Of a stretch of 64,000 bases of DNA, positions 28,243 to 37,196 are shown one piece after another. The notes under the pieces are model-generated. The model did no database searches. It was not told the origin of the DNA and worked only from the letters and a program-made list of their open reading frames with translations. Each line of letters starts with the position of its first letter. The first letter of the stretch is position 1. This stretch comes from Paenibacillus marchantiophytorum (lineage in GTDB: Bacteria > Bacillota > Bacilli > Paenibacillales > NBRC-103111): positions 36,900 to 100,899 of the forward strand of contig NZ_BMHE01000014.1 in the NCBI RefSeq assembly GCF_014640555.1. The letters are read 5' to 3'. Position numbers and translations under genes: made by a program.

Positions 28243-29589
28243 TTACCTGCTAAGGAGTTTTTCCATGTTCTTTACCGCGCTGTCCAATCCTTGATCAACC
28301 GACGATCGTCCTTGCCAAATTCCTTCAAGCGCTTGAACCAACTGATCTTTGATCGGCCACATCTTCGGTGTCTTCGGCAAGTATTTCCCGTCGGAAGCGG
28401 CCTGCAAATAATCCTGACGAAGCGGCATTTTCTTGAACGCATCAGAATTGATTGCCGCTGTTGTTGTTGGAATATGACCTGCTTGGGACCAAATGGCCGC
28501 ATGATCGGTTACCCACTTCGCAAATACGATTGCGGCGTTAATCTTATTCTGATCCTCGCCTTTCTTTTGCTTTGGCAGCACGAATGTATGGGAATCAATC
28601 CAAGTAGCAGGTTTGTCATAGATTTGCGGCACTGGCATCGCGCCGAATTCCAGATCTTTTGTCGCTTCGAATGAACTGGTGGACCATACGCCATCCAGCA
28701 AAAGCGCCACTTTGCCTGCTTGGAACTCTTCCGAGCTTTTGTCCTGGTTTTTCCGAACGATACCGTCGTTAAATAGTCCGTTCACGAATTCGGCAGCCTT
28801 TTTTCCCTGTTCATTGTTTAACATCACTTTAGTACCGGATGCGTCAATCATTTGCGGGCCGTTCAACTGGTTGTACAAAGCCCACCAGAACCTATACGGG
28901 GTTTCTCCTTTCGAATTCAGACCCAAATTGGAAACACCTTTGGGAGCTCCTTCTTTTATCTTTTTCAAGAAGTTCACGAAACCGTTAGGCCCGGGTTCAA
29001 TGGCCGGCTTATCGTCAATCAGTAAGTTTAAATCTCGCAAAATTTTCTTATTGTAGTAAAAAATAAGCGGATGCGCATCTAACGGGATCGCATAATGAAC
29101 GTCATTGAAAATCGTTGAATTCAGAATGTTCTGATTGAAACTGCTCCAATCGACACCATTTGCATCGGCGGATGCACCCATCGGTTCAATGACACCCGCT
29201 TCTACCAATTCCGATAATTTGGAAGCATGTGAAATCGCTAGATCGGGAGCAGTTCCCCCAGCGACAGCGGTTTGCAATTTGGTATAGAATTGGTCCCAAT
29301 CCTGGGTCATTGCCTTCACTTCGATTTTCCCTTTATACTCCTCATTGAATTTTTTGACAATCTCGGTCATAATGGCGCCGTCTCCACCTCCGAACATATT
29401 CCAGAAAGTAATCGAAACTTTGTTGCCATCGTTTTTGGATGCGCTCTCATTTTGTTGACTTCCACTTGGCTGACTTTCGCTGGGCTTGTTCCCATTCGCA
29501 TTGTTGGAGGTGCTTGAGCAAGCGCTCACAAGAGATGTAATCAAGAATAAACAACTCAATAAAACCAGATAACGCTTGGTACCTTTCAT
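28243..29589 (-). CDS. Sugar ABC transporter substrate-binding lipoprotein
   Basis: 448 residues. A lipoprotein signal ends LVSAC (lipidated Cys24), followed by a Ser/Asn-rich linker and a type-I extracellular binding fold (VSITFWNMFGGGDGAIMTEI, MPVPQIYD, HTFVLPKQKK). It captures the sugar and delivers it to the permeases downstream. First gene of the operon; the palindrome at 29629-29653 lies 40 bases before its start, so the FadR/GntR regulator next door probably controls it. Confidence 0.93.
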   Translation of the reverse strand: MKGTKRYLVLLSCLFLITSLVSACSSTSNNANGNKPSESQPSGSQQNESASKNDGNKVSITFWNMFGGGDGAIMTEIVKKFNEEYKGKIEVKAMTQDWDQFYTKLQTAVAGGTAPDLAISHASKLSELVEAGVIEPMGASADANGVDWSSFNQNILNSTIFNDVHYAIPLDAHPLIFYYNKKILRDLNLLIDDKPAIEPGPNGFVNFLKKIKEGAPKGVSNLGLNSKGETPYRFWWALYNQLNGPQMIDASGTKVMLNNEQGKKAAEFVNGLFNDGIVRKNQDKSSEEFQAGKVALLLDGVWSTSSFEATKDLEFGAMPVPQIYDKPATWIDSHTFVLPKQKKGEDQNKINAAIVFAKWVTDHAAIWSQAGHIPTTTAAINSDAFKKMPLRQDYLQAASDGKYLPKTPKMWPIKDQLVQALEGIWQGRSSVDQGLDSAVKNMEKLLSR

Positions 29590-29628
29590 ATGAAATCCCC
29601 CTTTAATCCGACTCCTCGGATTTATTTT

Positions 29629-29653
29629 CAGACAGTAAGCCTGTCTGATAGGT
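29629..29653. promoter_or_regulatory. Operator-like palindrome before the sugar ABC operon
   Basis: CAGACAG-TAAGC-CTGTCTG with the extension ATAGGT. The half-site CTGTCTGATAGGT recurs near the regulator gene (30440, one mismatch) and before the GH43 gene (30553-30565). Confidence 0.65.
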
Positions 29654-29697
29654 AAAGGTTAAACTAGTCCTTTTATTTTGTCAACCAAATTTTAGTT

Positions 29698-29731
29698 GCG
29701 TGCTTCGGACCTTGCCGAGTCCGAAGCATGC
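29698..29731 (-). terminator. Hairpin after the GntR-family gene
   Basis: GCTTCGGAC...GTCCGAAGC inverted repeat immediately past the stop at 29735. Confidence 0.6.
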
Positions 29732-29734
29732 CTG

Positions 29735-30415
29735 TTATAGTACCGACTTGATCAATTCCTCTAAGCAATCCATATGTTTATTCAATTCGACCAACGCCTT
29801 GTCCGGATCGTTCGCAGCGATTGCATCAAACATGGTCAAGTGAAAAGGATAAGTCGCATCAAATAGATGTTTATTGCCAAGCGGTTCTTGGAAAAACTTC
29901 TTGTAAAGGTCGGCTATCGACTCTATCATGCCTTCCAAAATAGGATTCGAAGCCACCTTAATAATTTGGCGATGAAAAGCAAGGTCAATCTCCGAAGTAT
30001 CCAAGCCGCTTTCCTTCATTTTGCGGTACTCCTTTACGCACGTCGCCAATTCTTCTAATTGGGCAGGCGTAATCCGCTTGGCCGCCAGTTCAATCGCTTT
30101 TCCTTCCAACGCGCGCCGTACATCGAGAATGCAAAGCAGAAACCGCTTCTCGTTCTCTACTTTTATTTTCCCGGAAAACCGAAAAATATCGACATCGCGA
30201 ACAAATATTCCTTTGCCATTTTCCACCCGTACGATTTCAATCGCTTCCAGGTAACGTAACGCTTCTCGCAAAGAAGATCTTCCGACACCGAACATTCGCG
30301 CCAGCTCTTCTACGGACGGAAGCTTATCACCTGCTCTAAGCTTGCTCTCTTGGATATAATTTTGAATTTCTTGGGATACAAGCTCATGAACGTGCATTTT
30401 CTGTATTTTTTTCAT
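29735..30415 (-). CDS. FadR-subfamily GntR transcriptional regulator
   Basis: 226 residues from ATG 30415 (AAAGG eight bases upstream; an earlier in-frame ATG at 30460 lies within the operator). The N-terminal winged helix is MHVHELVSQEIQNYIQESKL, KLPSVEELARMFGVGRSSLR, EALRYLEAIEIVRVENGKG. The C-terminal FCD effector domain carries the metal-binding pattern D..FH....ASNPIL and PFHLTMFDA. Sits between the ABC operon and the divergent GH43 gene, with the same CAGACAG/CTGTCTG-type site near all three promoters. Probably a sugar-acid or sugar-responsive local repressor. Confidence 0.92.
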   Translation of the reverse strand: MKKIQKMHVHELVSQEIQNYIQESKLRAGDKLPSVEELARMFGVGRSSLREALRYLEAIEIVRVENGKGIFVRDVDIFRFSGKIKVENEKRFLLCILDVRRALEGKAIELAAKRITPAQLEELATCVKEYRKMKESGLDTSEIDLAFHRQIIKVASNPILEGMIESIADLYKKFFQEPLGNKHLFDATYPFHLTMFDAIAANDPDKALVELNKHMDCLEELIKSVL

Positions 30416-30438
30416 TGGACAACCCTTTCCACCTATTT

Positions 30439-30453
30439 TCCTGTCAGATAGGT
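30439..30453. promoter_or_regulatory. Operator half-site at the regulator's own start
   Basis: TCCTGTCAGATAGGT, one base different from the half-site at 29640-29653. It overlaps the regulator's leader, consistent with autoregulation. Confidence 0.5.
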
Positions 30454-30552
30454 AAATCATAATCCAATACTCCTTTTTTGTCTATCCTCCTGCCGTCAAA
30501 CGCGACAAGATAATTTAGGTCTTGAAAACGATTCCACTTTGATATATATTCA

Positions 30553-30573
30553 ACCTATCAGACAGGCTGTCTG
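30553..30573. promoter_or_regulatory. Operator-like palindrome before the GH43 gene
   Basis: ACCTATCAGACAG-G-CTGTCTG, a perfect 7-bp-arm palindrome about 34 bases before ATG 30607, containing the same half-site in opposite orientation to 29640-29653. Confidence 0.65.
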
Positions 30574-30606
30574 CATAATCAATTCTAGGGAGGCGTTATA
30601 TCGTAT

Positions 30607-31542
30607 ATGCATCCAAATCACAACCGAAACTTATCAGGAAATCCGATTTTCCCCGGCTGCTACGCCGACCCGGAAGCCAGAATTTTTGAAAACCGCTATT
30701 GGATATACCCAACCTATTCGGCTCCCTATGACGATCAACTCTTTTTTGACGCATTTTGGTCAGAAGATCTTGTTAATTGGCACAAGGCAGAGCGAATCAT
30801 GGAACGGAAGCACGTCTCTTGGGCGCAGCGTGCAATGTGGGCCCCTTCACCCATTGAGCGTAACGGCAAGTATTATTACTATTTTGCCGCTAACGATATT
30901 CAGAGCAATGAGGAGCTCGGAGGAATCGGCGTTGCCGTATCCGATCGGCCGGAAGGTCCCTTTAGGGATGCCATTGGCAAACCACTGATCGCTCAATTTT
31001 ATAACGGCGCCCAGCCGATCGATCCTCACGTCTTTATTGATGACGACGATACCGCATATCTTTATTACGGTGGGTGGGGCCATTGTAACGTCGTCAAGCT
31101 GAATGACGATATGATCAACTTGAAGCCTTTCGAGGACGGCCAGATTTATAAGGAGATCACGCCCAACGGTTTTGTCGAAGGCCCCTGCATGATCAAAAGA
31201 AATGGTATCTATTATTTCATGTGGGCTGAAGGCAGTTGGGGCGGGCCTGATTACTCTGTCGCATATGGGGCAGCCTTATCTCCGCTGGGTCCGTTCAATC
31301 GGGAAGGAAAAATTCTACAACAAAACCCTGACATCGGCGTAGGCGCTGGACATCACGGAGTCATCCGGATTCCCGGCACAGACGAATGGTATATGGTATA
31401 TCACAGAAGGCCCGTGTCCGAAACCGATCCCCATTATCGCGTTATCTGTATCGACCGGATATTTTTTGAGGAGGATCGCATTCTACCAGTAGAGCTCACT
31501 TCCGAGGGCGTCCCTCGTCGGCCGCTGCAAACATCAGATTAA
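30607..31542 (+). CDS. GH43-family glycosidase (arabinofuranosidase/xylosidase type)
   Basis: 311 residues without a signal peptide, so intracellular. Five-bladed propeller motifs are present: general base D in GCYADPEARIFE, pKa-tuning D in IDPHVFIDDDDTAYLYYGGW, and acid E in GFVEGPCMIKRNGIYYFMW. Downstream motifs GAGHHGVIRIPGTDEW and YHRRP support the assignment. Predicted to trim imported arabino- or xylo-oligosaccharides. GGGAGG lies 14 bases before the ATG (rather long spacing). Divergent from the FadR-type regulator, with an operator palindrome in its leader. Confidence 0.92.
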   Translation: MHPNHNRNLSGNPIFPGCYADPEARIFENRYWIYPTYSAPYDDQLFFDAFWSEDLVNWHKAERIMERKHVSWAQRAMWAPSPIERNGKYYYYFAANDIQSNEELGGIGVAVSDRPEGPFRDAIGKPLIAQFYNGAQPIDPHVFIDDDDTAYLYYGGWGHCNVVKLNDDMINLKPFEDGQIYKEITPNGFVEGPCMIKRNGIYYFMWAEGSWGGPDYSVAYGAALSPLGPFNREGKILQQNPDIGVGAGHHGVIRIPGTDEWYMVYHRRPVSETDPHYRVICIDRIFFEEDRILPVELTSEGVPRRPLQTSD

Positions 31543-32113
31543 AAGCGCCGGATACTGGAAGAGTCGTATAGCGGTTTTTTTGGGATACGCGGCGTTCCGT
31601 TATACTACTTTACTCGCAATTTTTCCTTGCCGGGTGCCCTATCTGAGGAAATGTTCTTGACCACGCTACAACAGGCGAAAGACGATAAACAAACGTTCGA
31701 AGATTTGAGTTCTTCGAGTGAGAATTTTTGCGTTCACGGAACATCCTATATAAGTGAGACGAGAATCACAGAATTAATTGACGGATCCAGCGATTTGAAC
31801 TGTACACCAATTGTTATACAGAGCCTAACAATTGGAGATGCATTTCACCGCGATGGCTGCGTTTTTGTTGTTAAGCCAAGTAAACCATTGTCATTTGAGT
31901 TCATCTCTGGATGCAGAAGCCCCAAAACTACCCTTTTTTGAAGGGTAGTTTTTTTTGGCGGGTGATCCCCAGAAGCCTTCCAGTAACGGCGAGTTTATAA
32001 GCCCCCTTCTTCGGTTCTCGTCGAAGAGCCGGGCTGCGACGACATCGATGGGTGGCACTTTTGTGTTATTTTTTAGTTAGAATCCCAAGTTTCGTCGAAA
32101 GGAAATTCAAACT
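31543..32113 (+). other. Intergenic with a weak open frame (31627-31941)
   Basis: A 104-codon plus-strand frame (MPGALSEEMFLTTLQQAKDD..., ending SPKTTLF) runs into the terminator at 31924-31952 and has no recognisable domain. It may be a C-terminal relic. The remainder, up to the TetR gene, has no clear feature beyond a possible leader. Confidence 0.25.
31924..31952 (+). terminator. Rho-independent terminator
   Basis: AAAACTACCCTT / AAGGGTAGTTTT 12-bp stem followed by a T run. Works on either strand; probably ends the GH43 transcript. Confidence 0.85.
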
Positions 32114-32695
32114 ATGCGTAAAGGCGAACTAACAAAGCTTCGAATTATTGAGAAATCCGCCGTATTGTTTAATAATAAAGGTTATACGGGTACGACGATG
32201 CAGGATATTATAGACGTTACAGGTTTAACAAAAGGCGCAATTTATCGTAACTTCGCCAGTAAAGATGAAATCGCGATCGAAGCTTTCCAATATGCCGGAC
32301 AAGTATTATGGATTCATTTCTCGGCAGCAGTTGAAAGTCAGGACACTGCTATCGGCAAAATTATAGCTATGTGCGATGTTTACAAAGATACAGTTCATAA
32401 CCCTCCCATTCAAGGAGGATGCCCTTTCTTGAACACGGCTGTTGAGAGTGATCACTCCTTCCCTATGCTGAGAGATCATGCACTGGAAGCTTATACACAA
32501 ATGCTTGGATTCATTCAATCCATGCTTCTTCAAGGTGTGAATTCAGGTGAGTTTCGAGCTGAGATAGATACAGAATCGACTGCTTCCTTTATCTTTTCAT
32601 CTATTGAAGGCGGGATTATGGCTAGCAGAAATCGCCATGTTGCCTTTGCCATAGAAAATATCAAACGGCTGCTCATGGCCTACAAGGCTCATTAG
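32114..32695 (+). CDS. TetR-family transcriptional regulator
   Basis: 193 residues. The N-terminal TetR helix-turn-helix reads LRIIEKSAVLFNNKGYTGTT, MQDIIDVTGLTKGAIYRNFA, SKDEIAIEA. The C-terminal ligand domain includes GGCPFLNTAVESD, typical of the TetR_C group near YxaF/LmrA-like repressors. GAAAGGAAA precedes the ATG. Its target is not evident: the convergent neighbour is a truncated DJ-1-type gene, so the regulator may be an orphan. Confidence 0.9.
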   Translation: MRKGELTKLRIIEKSAVLFNNKGYTGTTMQDIIDVTGLTKGAIYRNFASKDEIAIEAFQYAGQVLWIHFSAAVESQDTAIGKIIAMCDVYKDTVHNPPIQGGCPFLNTAVESDHSFPMLRDHALEAYTQMLGFIQSMLLQGVNSGEFRAEIDTESTASFIFSSIEGGIMASRNRHVAFAIENIKRLLMAYKAH

Positions 32696-32717
32696 CAGCC
32701 GTCCTACAGTAAAATCA

Positions 32718-33347
32718 CTAATGGACTCTTCTACCCTCAACCGTTGATGCAGGAAGCACACCTGCTTTGGCGGTTCCTCTCATGACATCTCCATATACGG
32801 TTACCTCAAACTTCAAATTTAGGCGCATTGGTTTCTTGAGTCGTTGTGTCCATTCCATCCGAGTCCCTTCACACACAGGGTTAAGAAACTCAACCGTTTC
32901 ATCCCCCTGCTTTGCTGTCCCTTCTATGATCCCATTTCTTCTATTTATATGAAGTAGGACTGACATTTTGCCAATCGGAGTCGAGATAGTTGTTTCCCAC
33001 TCCCCAAGAAAAGCTTCGATCCCTCCTAATGCTGTGTCTAGATTGGAATTAGGAGACTTCGGCTCTTCGTCCACCTCATCCGAGTCCATACCGAAGTCAA
33101 TAGGCACGATACCTTGGGCCAGCCATATCGTTCCTCTTCGTTCGTACTCGAATAACTTCTCAACTGCATGCGCAATTTGAGGTCCTAGCTCGCGCTCTAC
33201 TAGATACAAAGCCACATCAAGTCCCGAAGTCACGCCTCCTCCGCTCACGAAACGGGGACTATCTTCGACGACCCTTGCATCAATCGGAATAGCGTCTGTG
33301 GCCCCCAATAGGTCGATTTCCTCCAAACGGCTTAACAAGATGTCCAC
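32718..33347 (-). pseudogene. N-terminally truncated DJ-1/PfpI protein fused to a C-terminal beta domain
   Basis: A 209-codon open frame. The first 75 residues (IPIDARVVEDSPRFVSGGGV, TSGLDVALYLVERELG) are the C-terminal third of a DJ-1/PfpI glutaminase-like domain; the nucleophile-elbow cysteine and everything before it are absent, and no homology is seen upstream. Residues about 110-209 form a second domain (LGEWETTISTPIGKMSVLLH, TAKQGDETVEFLNPVCEGTR, GTAKAGVLPASTVEGRRV) seen in other Gram-positive proteins. It might still make the second domain, but it lacks a good ribosome site. Confidence 0.6.
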
Positions 33348-33564
33348 TCCAATTAATATTTCATTCCCAAGCCCTACGATTTGAATAGAGTTAAATTGAT
33401 TTTTACAGGAATTTCCTAGCCTTATTATGAAACATGACCTATGCAGTTGAAGTAATTAACTGGTAATTCAAATGTATGGCGTTACAAAAGAAAATACTTG
33501 ACATTACAGAATGCCCCTAATAATTTAAACAAGGTATATCTTCAAGATTATAGGTGGGTTTCCA
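33348..33564 (+). promoter_or_regulatory. Promoter of the IS4-like transposase remnant
   Basis: TTGACA at 33498-33503 and TAATTT at 33521-33526, spaced 17 bp, lead to AGGTGGG before ATG 33565. The rest is unremarkable. Confidence 0.5.
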
Positions 33565-34450
33565 ATGTCAGCGTTACAAAAACCGAAATTTAAGGATTTA
33601 AATCATGGCGAAGTTAGCAGACAAAGACGCTTTGCTCAAAGAAATGTTTCAGCCATGGAAGCTTGCTCAATATACGATAAATCGCTTCTTTACGAATTCT
33701 TTGCGTGGACGACCTTTGGGAAAAAACGTGTGGAACGTTTGCAGCAGGATGACACCACTAGGCTTCAAGATGGCGATGTCATTAATCTGGACGATACGCA
33801 TCTTGCGCATCCTTATGCCAAGCAGCTTCCCTTTCTAGCCTGGTTATTTGATTCATCGAAGAAAAGTTATGTGTGGGCGATGAACCTAGTTGTCCTGCAG
33901 GCCGTGTTACAAAGTGGCCTAGAGTATCCCTTGTTTTATCGTGTCTGGCATAAGCTTGAAACAAAAGGTGAAGGCATAACAAAGATCGATTTGGCTAAAC
34001 AAATGCTTCTCATGCTGCGCGAATCTACAGCTTGCCGTTTGTGGGTCGCCATGGATCGTTGGTATTTATGTAAGGAGTTTTTTGCATTTCTGGAGGAACA
34101 CCAATTTGATTGGGTTACAAAAGCGAAGCGAAATACTTCATTATTTCGTAAGATCATCGAACAGCCCACTGGCAGAGAGCGTTACGAACCGTTGACGCCT
34201 GTTATGCTCATCCGTGAAGTATTCAAAGACTTGACTCGCGGGGCGTCATCTGGATTAATGTCGATCGCAATTCAAGATATTTATATGAAATAACCCCATC
34301 TCATTATGAATCGTAAAGGAAAACAGGTCGTGAAACAACGCTATGTACGTATCGCCGTTGTGGCTGCTATACGATTAAAAGAAGATGAGCAAACTCAGAT
34401 TGAAGCTGAAGTAGCTCTAGAAGACGAGAATCCGGCAATGTACAAAGGCG
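33565..34450 (+). pseudogene. DDE transposase of an IS4/IS701-like element, interrupted by IS6
   Basis: MSALQKPKFKDLNHGEVSRQ opens a 242-codon frame containing the catalytic contexts DGDVINLDDTHLAHPY and LWVAMDRWYLCKEF. It stops at 34293 after IQDIYMK, but family-like text resumes in another frame as PHLIMNRKGKQVVKQRY and VAAIRLKEDEQ, up to ALEDENPAMYKG. There the IS6-family end (34451) begins. The C-terminal catalytic glutamate region is therefore lost. Confidence 0.75.
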
Positions 34451-35300
34451 GGTTGTGGTGCAAAGCTCTAATTCATAATAACGTAATTGATAATGAAGTC
34501 ATGGGATGGAGAAACTTGCTTTGGAAACGAAATTGGATTTATTTAAATGGAAGCAATATGAATCGGCAATCATTTTACTAACGGTGAGATGGTATTTGAA
34601 ATATAGTTTAAGCTATCGAGATATAGTTGAAATGATGAGTGATCGAGGATTAAGGATTAAGGATTAAGGATATCCCATACGACGATCATGAGATGGGTCC
34701 ATGAATTTGGACCTGAAATCGACAAACGAATCCGCCCCTTCTTGAAACCTACAAACGACTCGTGGAGGACTGACGAAACCTATATCAAAGTTAAAGGTCA
34801 GTGGAAGTATTTATACAGAGCCGTTGATTCTATGGGGAAAACCATTGATTTCATGTTATCTGAAAATCGGGATATGCCGGCAGCTAAGCGCTTCTTTACA
34901 AAGGCTTTGACCTCTTCACATACTCAAATCCCACGTGTAATCACCTTGGATAAAAATCCAGCATATCCACCAGCAATACAAGAATTAATAAATGAGAAAT
35001 CCTTACCAAAAGAAACCTTGATTAGACAGACAAAAGTATCTAAACAACATTGTGGAGCAAGATCACCGGTTCATAAAGAAAATCACAAAACCAATGCTTG
35101 GTTTCAAATCGTTTCTTACAGCGGATCAGACGTTAAAGAGAATTGAGGCTTTACATATGGATAAGGAAAGGGCAGGCCGATGATAATTCGACTGTCCTCA
35201 CTGCTGTTGAATGGCTAAATAAGATATTTGGTTTAGTGGCATAGACAAAGTATAGCTTGTCGGGTAACTGCGAACTTTTTTAAATCCTTGCACCAGAACC
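34451..35300 (+). mobile_element. IS6-family insertion sequence (copy 2, decayed)
   Basis: 850 bp between GGTTGTGGTGCAAAG (34451) and TTGCACCAGAACC (ending 35300). The transposase is broken by frameshifts: MGWRNLLWKRNWIYLNGSN..., VRWYLKYSLSYRDIVEMM, then RWVHEFGPEIDKRIRPFLKP, TDETYIKVKGQWKYLYRAVD, VITLDKNPAY, a shift near 35035, and a C-terminal IFGLVA. An ATTAAGG-type duplication lies near 34650. Closely related to copy 1 but inactive. It splits the IS4-like gene on the left and abuts a truncated gene on the right. Confidence 0.85.
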
Positions 35301-35304
35301 ACCT

Positions 35305-35598
35305 TTAGTAATGCTCAAGCGTATAGTGAATCATCTGAAACATAGCATAAGGCTCAATATTGAAATCCACGCCAAAATAACAATTACCGTTTTGATGTTT
35401 ATTCAACAACTCCCTTGAAACATCATTGACATGATAATTCTGTCCATTTATTGTAATCGATCTGCTATTAGAGTAATAATAAGCAAAGAATGGATTATAA
35501 TCAGTTCCGATTGTATATTTATCTCCAACACTCCATTGATTTTTCCAATTCTCATTTGTCTGCAAGTGATAATATGTTCGCTCTGTCATAAAAATCAT
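35305..35598 (-). pseudogene. N-terminal fragment of a small DUF2441-like protein
   Basis: 97 codons (MTERTYYHLQTNENWKNQWS, VGDKYTIGTDYNPFFAYYYS) ending four bases from the IS6 border at 35300, so probably truncated by it. The YYH...GD...G..YNPFF pattern resembles DUF2441 proteins, whose function is unknown; this match is tentative. GAGGA precedes the ATG, and the gene follows the 35635-36486 locus by 36 bases, as in an operon. Confidence 0.45.
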
Positions 35599-35634
35599 GA
35601 GTATTCCTCGATTCTAATTACAAGTCAGTTTTTA

Positions 35635-36486
35635 TTATGTTTGATGTACATGCCAAATTACTTCCACATGTTCGCTATCTTCGATGATCTCATCAATGTG
35701 ATAATAACACCCAATTTTAGATTGTAATTTGGTTAACTCATCATCATAATCAAGCATGCCTTGCTTCTTCTTATCTAATAAAAACTTTAGTTGCTTAAGA
35801 TCTGCTTTCTCTTCGATCCTGAATGGTCTTGTAAATCTCTTGTACTCATATCCGTGCCTCTAGTTGAGATTATCAAGCATCTCATTATAACACTGACCAT
35901 AATCAGGAAAGCGAAATATGATATCCAGATGATGTGTATCCTTATTCATAATAAACCTATGAATTTCTCCACCAACACCTATACGTTCTGGATTAATATC
36001 ATCTTCTTCTTTTTGTCTAGACATTAGCGAAATAAATGCTTCATCTAATCCATTTTTCTGGATTTCCTCATATAAATCGTATTGCACTTTGGGCTTAATT
36101 GCTGAACAATAGGAATATTCCTCTATTTGAAACATTGAAGTACTTCTAAAAGCAGCCCCCTTCAGGACACCCTCAACTTCTGAATAGCCGAACTGATAAA
36201 TTGTACTTGTTAGGTCAACCGAATATTTCTTATTCAAGTCAAGAAGACTTTTTGTTGTTATACTATTCAAGAAACTTATATCCGCTGCGATAACGTTCCT
36301 TTGGACTCTGAATACCCATTCCAAAATTAAATCAAGATTCCCTGTACCACAAATAACACTTCTAAGATGAGGAATAGGAAAAATCTTACTAACAAATTTA
36401 AATGGCTTTCTCTTTTCATTTAATGATAATGTGTCCATACAAATAATAACTTGGTCTTTGTCGTAAATAAAATTAAATGCTGTCAG
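35635..36486 (-). pseudogene. Ntn-hydrolase-like protein with CTG start and in-frame TAG
   Basis: The reading frame runs from CTG 36486, which has a good GAGGGGAAAT site before it and encodes (M)TAFNFIYDKDQVIICMDT, to TAA 35635. It is interrupted only by TAG at 35860 (MLDNLN-stop-RHGYEYKRFTRPF). Threonine right after the start, the CMDT strand and VICGTGNLDLILEWV, GYSEVEGVLKGAAFRS resemble proteasome/HslV-like N-terminal-nucleophile hydrolases. This is a motif-level inference. An ATG-to-CTG change plus one nonsense codon would explain it. The first internal ATG (36438) would remove the candidate nucleophile. Confidence 0.5.
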
Positions 36487-36646
36487 TTTTTATTTCCCCT
36501 CGCTCACTAAAAATCATTCTTTAATTAACATCTATGGAGATGTTGTCTGATCACGCTTTATTATATCACTGATTTACAAATTCAGGATATTACTCTATCG
36601 ATAACGGAAACCTCTCTTTTCTGTAATACAATACTGCTGTTAACGC

Positions 36647-36671
36647 AAAAGAGCCCTCTAAAAGGGCTTTT
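36647..36671 (-). terminator. Terminator-like hairpin
   Basis: AAAAGAGCCCT / AGGGCTTTT, a short G/C stem with flanking A/T runs, between the sigK fragment and the Ntn-like locus. Confidence 0.6.
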
Positions 36672-36740
36672 CATCATTTTGAGTTATTATCGTATCGTTA
36701 CTAATAAAAGGAATACTTTTCTCAATGACATTAACTTTTA

Positions 36741-37076
36741 TTATGAGAGGACAACCCACATTGACTTCCCACTCGTTGTTTCCTTTCCAAACCAACAGTG
36801 AGCAGCACTCAACATGTGTCGTCTATGGAAACATAACTTGTCCAACAAAACTACATCGTTTCGTGTCCACAACCTCTTCACTATATGCGCGACAAGTCTT
36901 AAATTATGCTCAATCAGTTTGTTTCTGGAATGATCATTGCCTTCTGCCATAAGTCTTAAATGTTTTTCTTCCTCTGCTTCGGTAAGAGGTTGAGGAAACG
37001 CATTATTCTTCACATAGGATACAAGTAAGGTTAGCTGCTTAATTAATACAGCTATTGCGCTAAACAATCCAGGCAT
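36741..37076 (-). pseudogene. sigK: sigK N-terminal fragment (copy 1)
   Basis: From ATG 37076 (AAGGGGG upstream): [56 protein letters not shown]. This is the N-terminus of the mother-cell sporulation sigma factor K, including the pro-sequence and start of region 2. Homology stops at IVKR and unrelated residues follow to 36741. Sigma regions 2.2 to 4 are absent, so it cannot work alone. The same truncated form recurs at 49634-49801, including bases beyond the break. Confidence 0.85.
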
Positions 37077-37196
37077 TTCAGCCACCCCCTTCAATGTTAG
37101 CGGATCTTAGCTGTTCGGAAGTCTCCGCTTTGAGCTTAGTATTAGTGTATGTGGGTGGGAGCCTAGAAGTGCCTGTACCGATTAACTTAGACGAAG
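36820..37196. repeat. Dispersed repeat carrying the sigK fragment (copy A)
   Basis: Shares most bases with about 49605-49922, from sequence beyond the sigK truncation point through its 5' leader (TTAGTATTAGT.TATGTGGGTGG, GCCTAGAAGTGC.TGTAC). The duplication therefore included the leader and happened after truncation. Confidence 0.75.
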
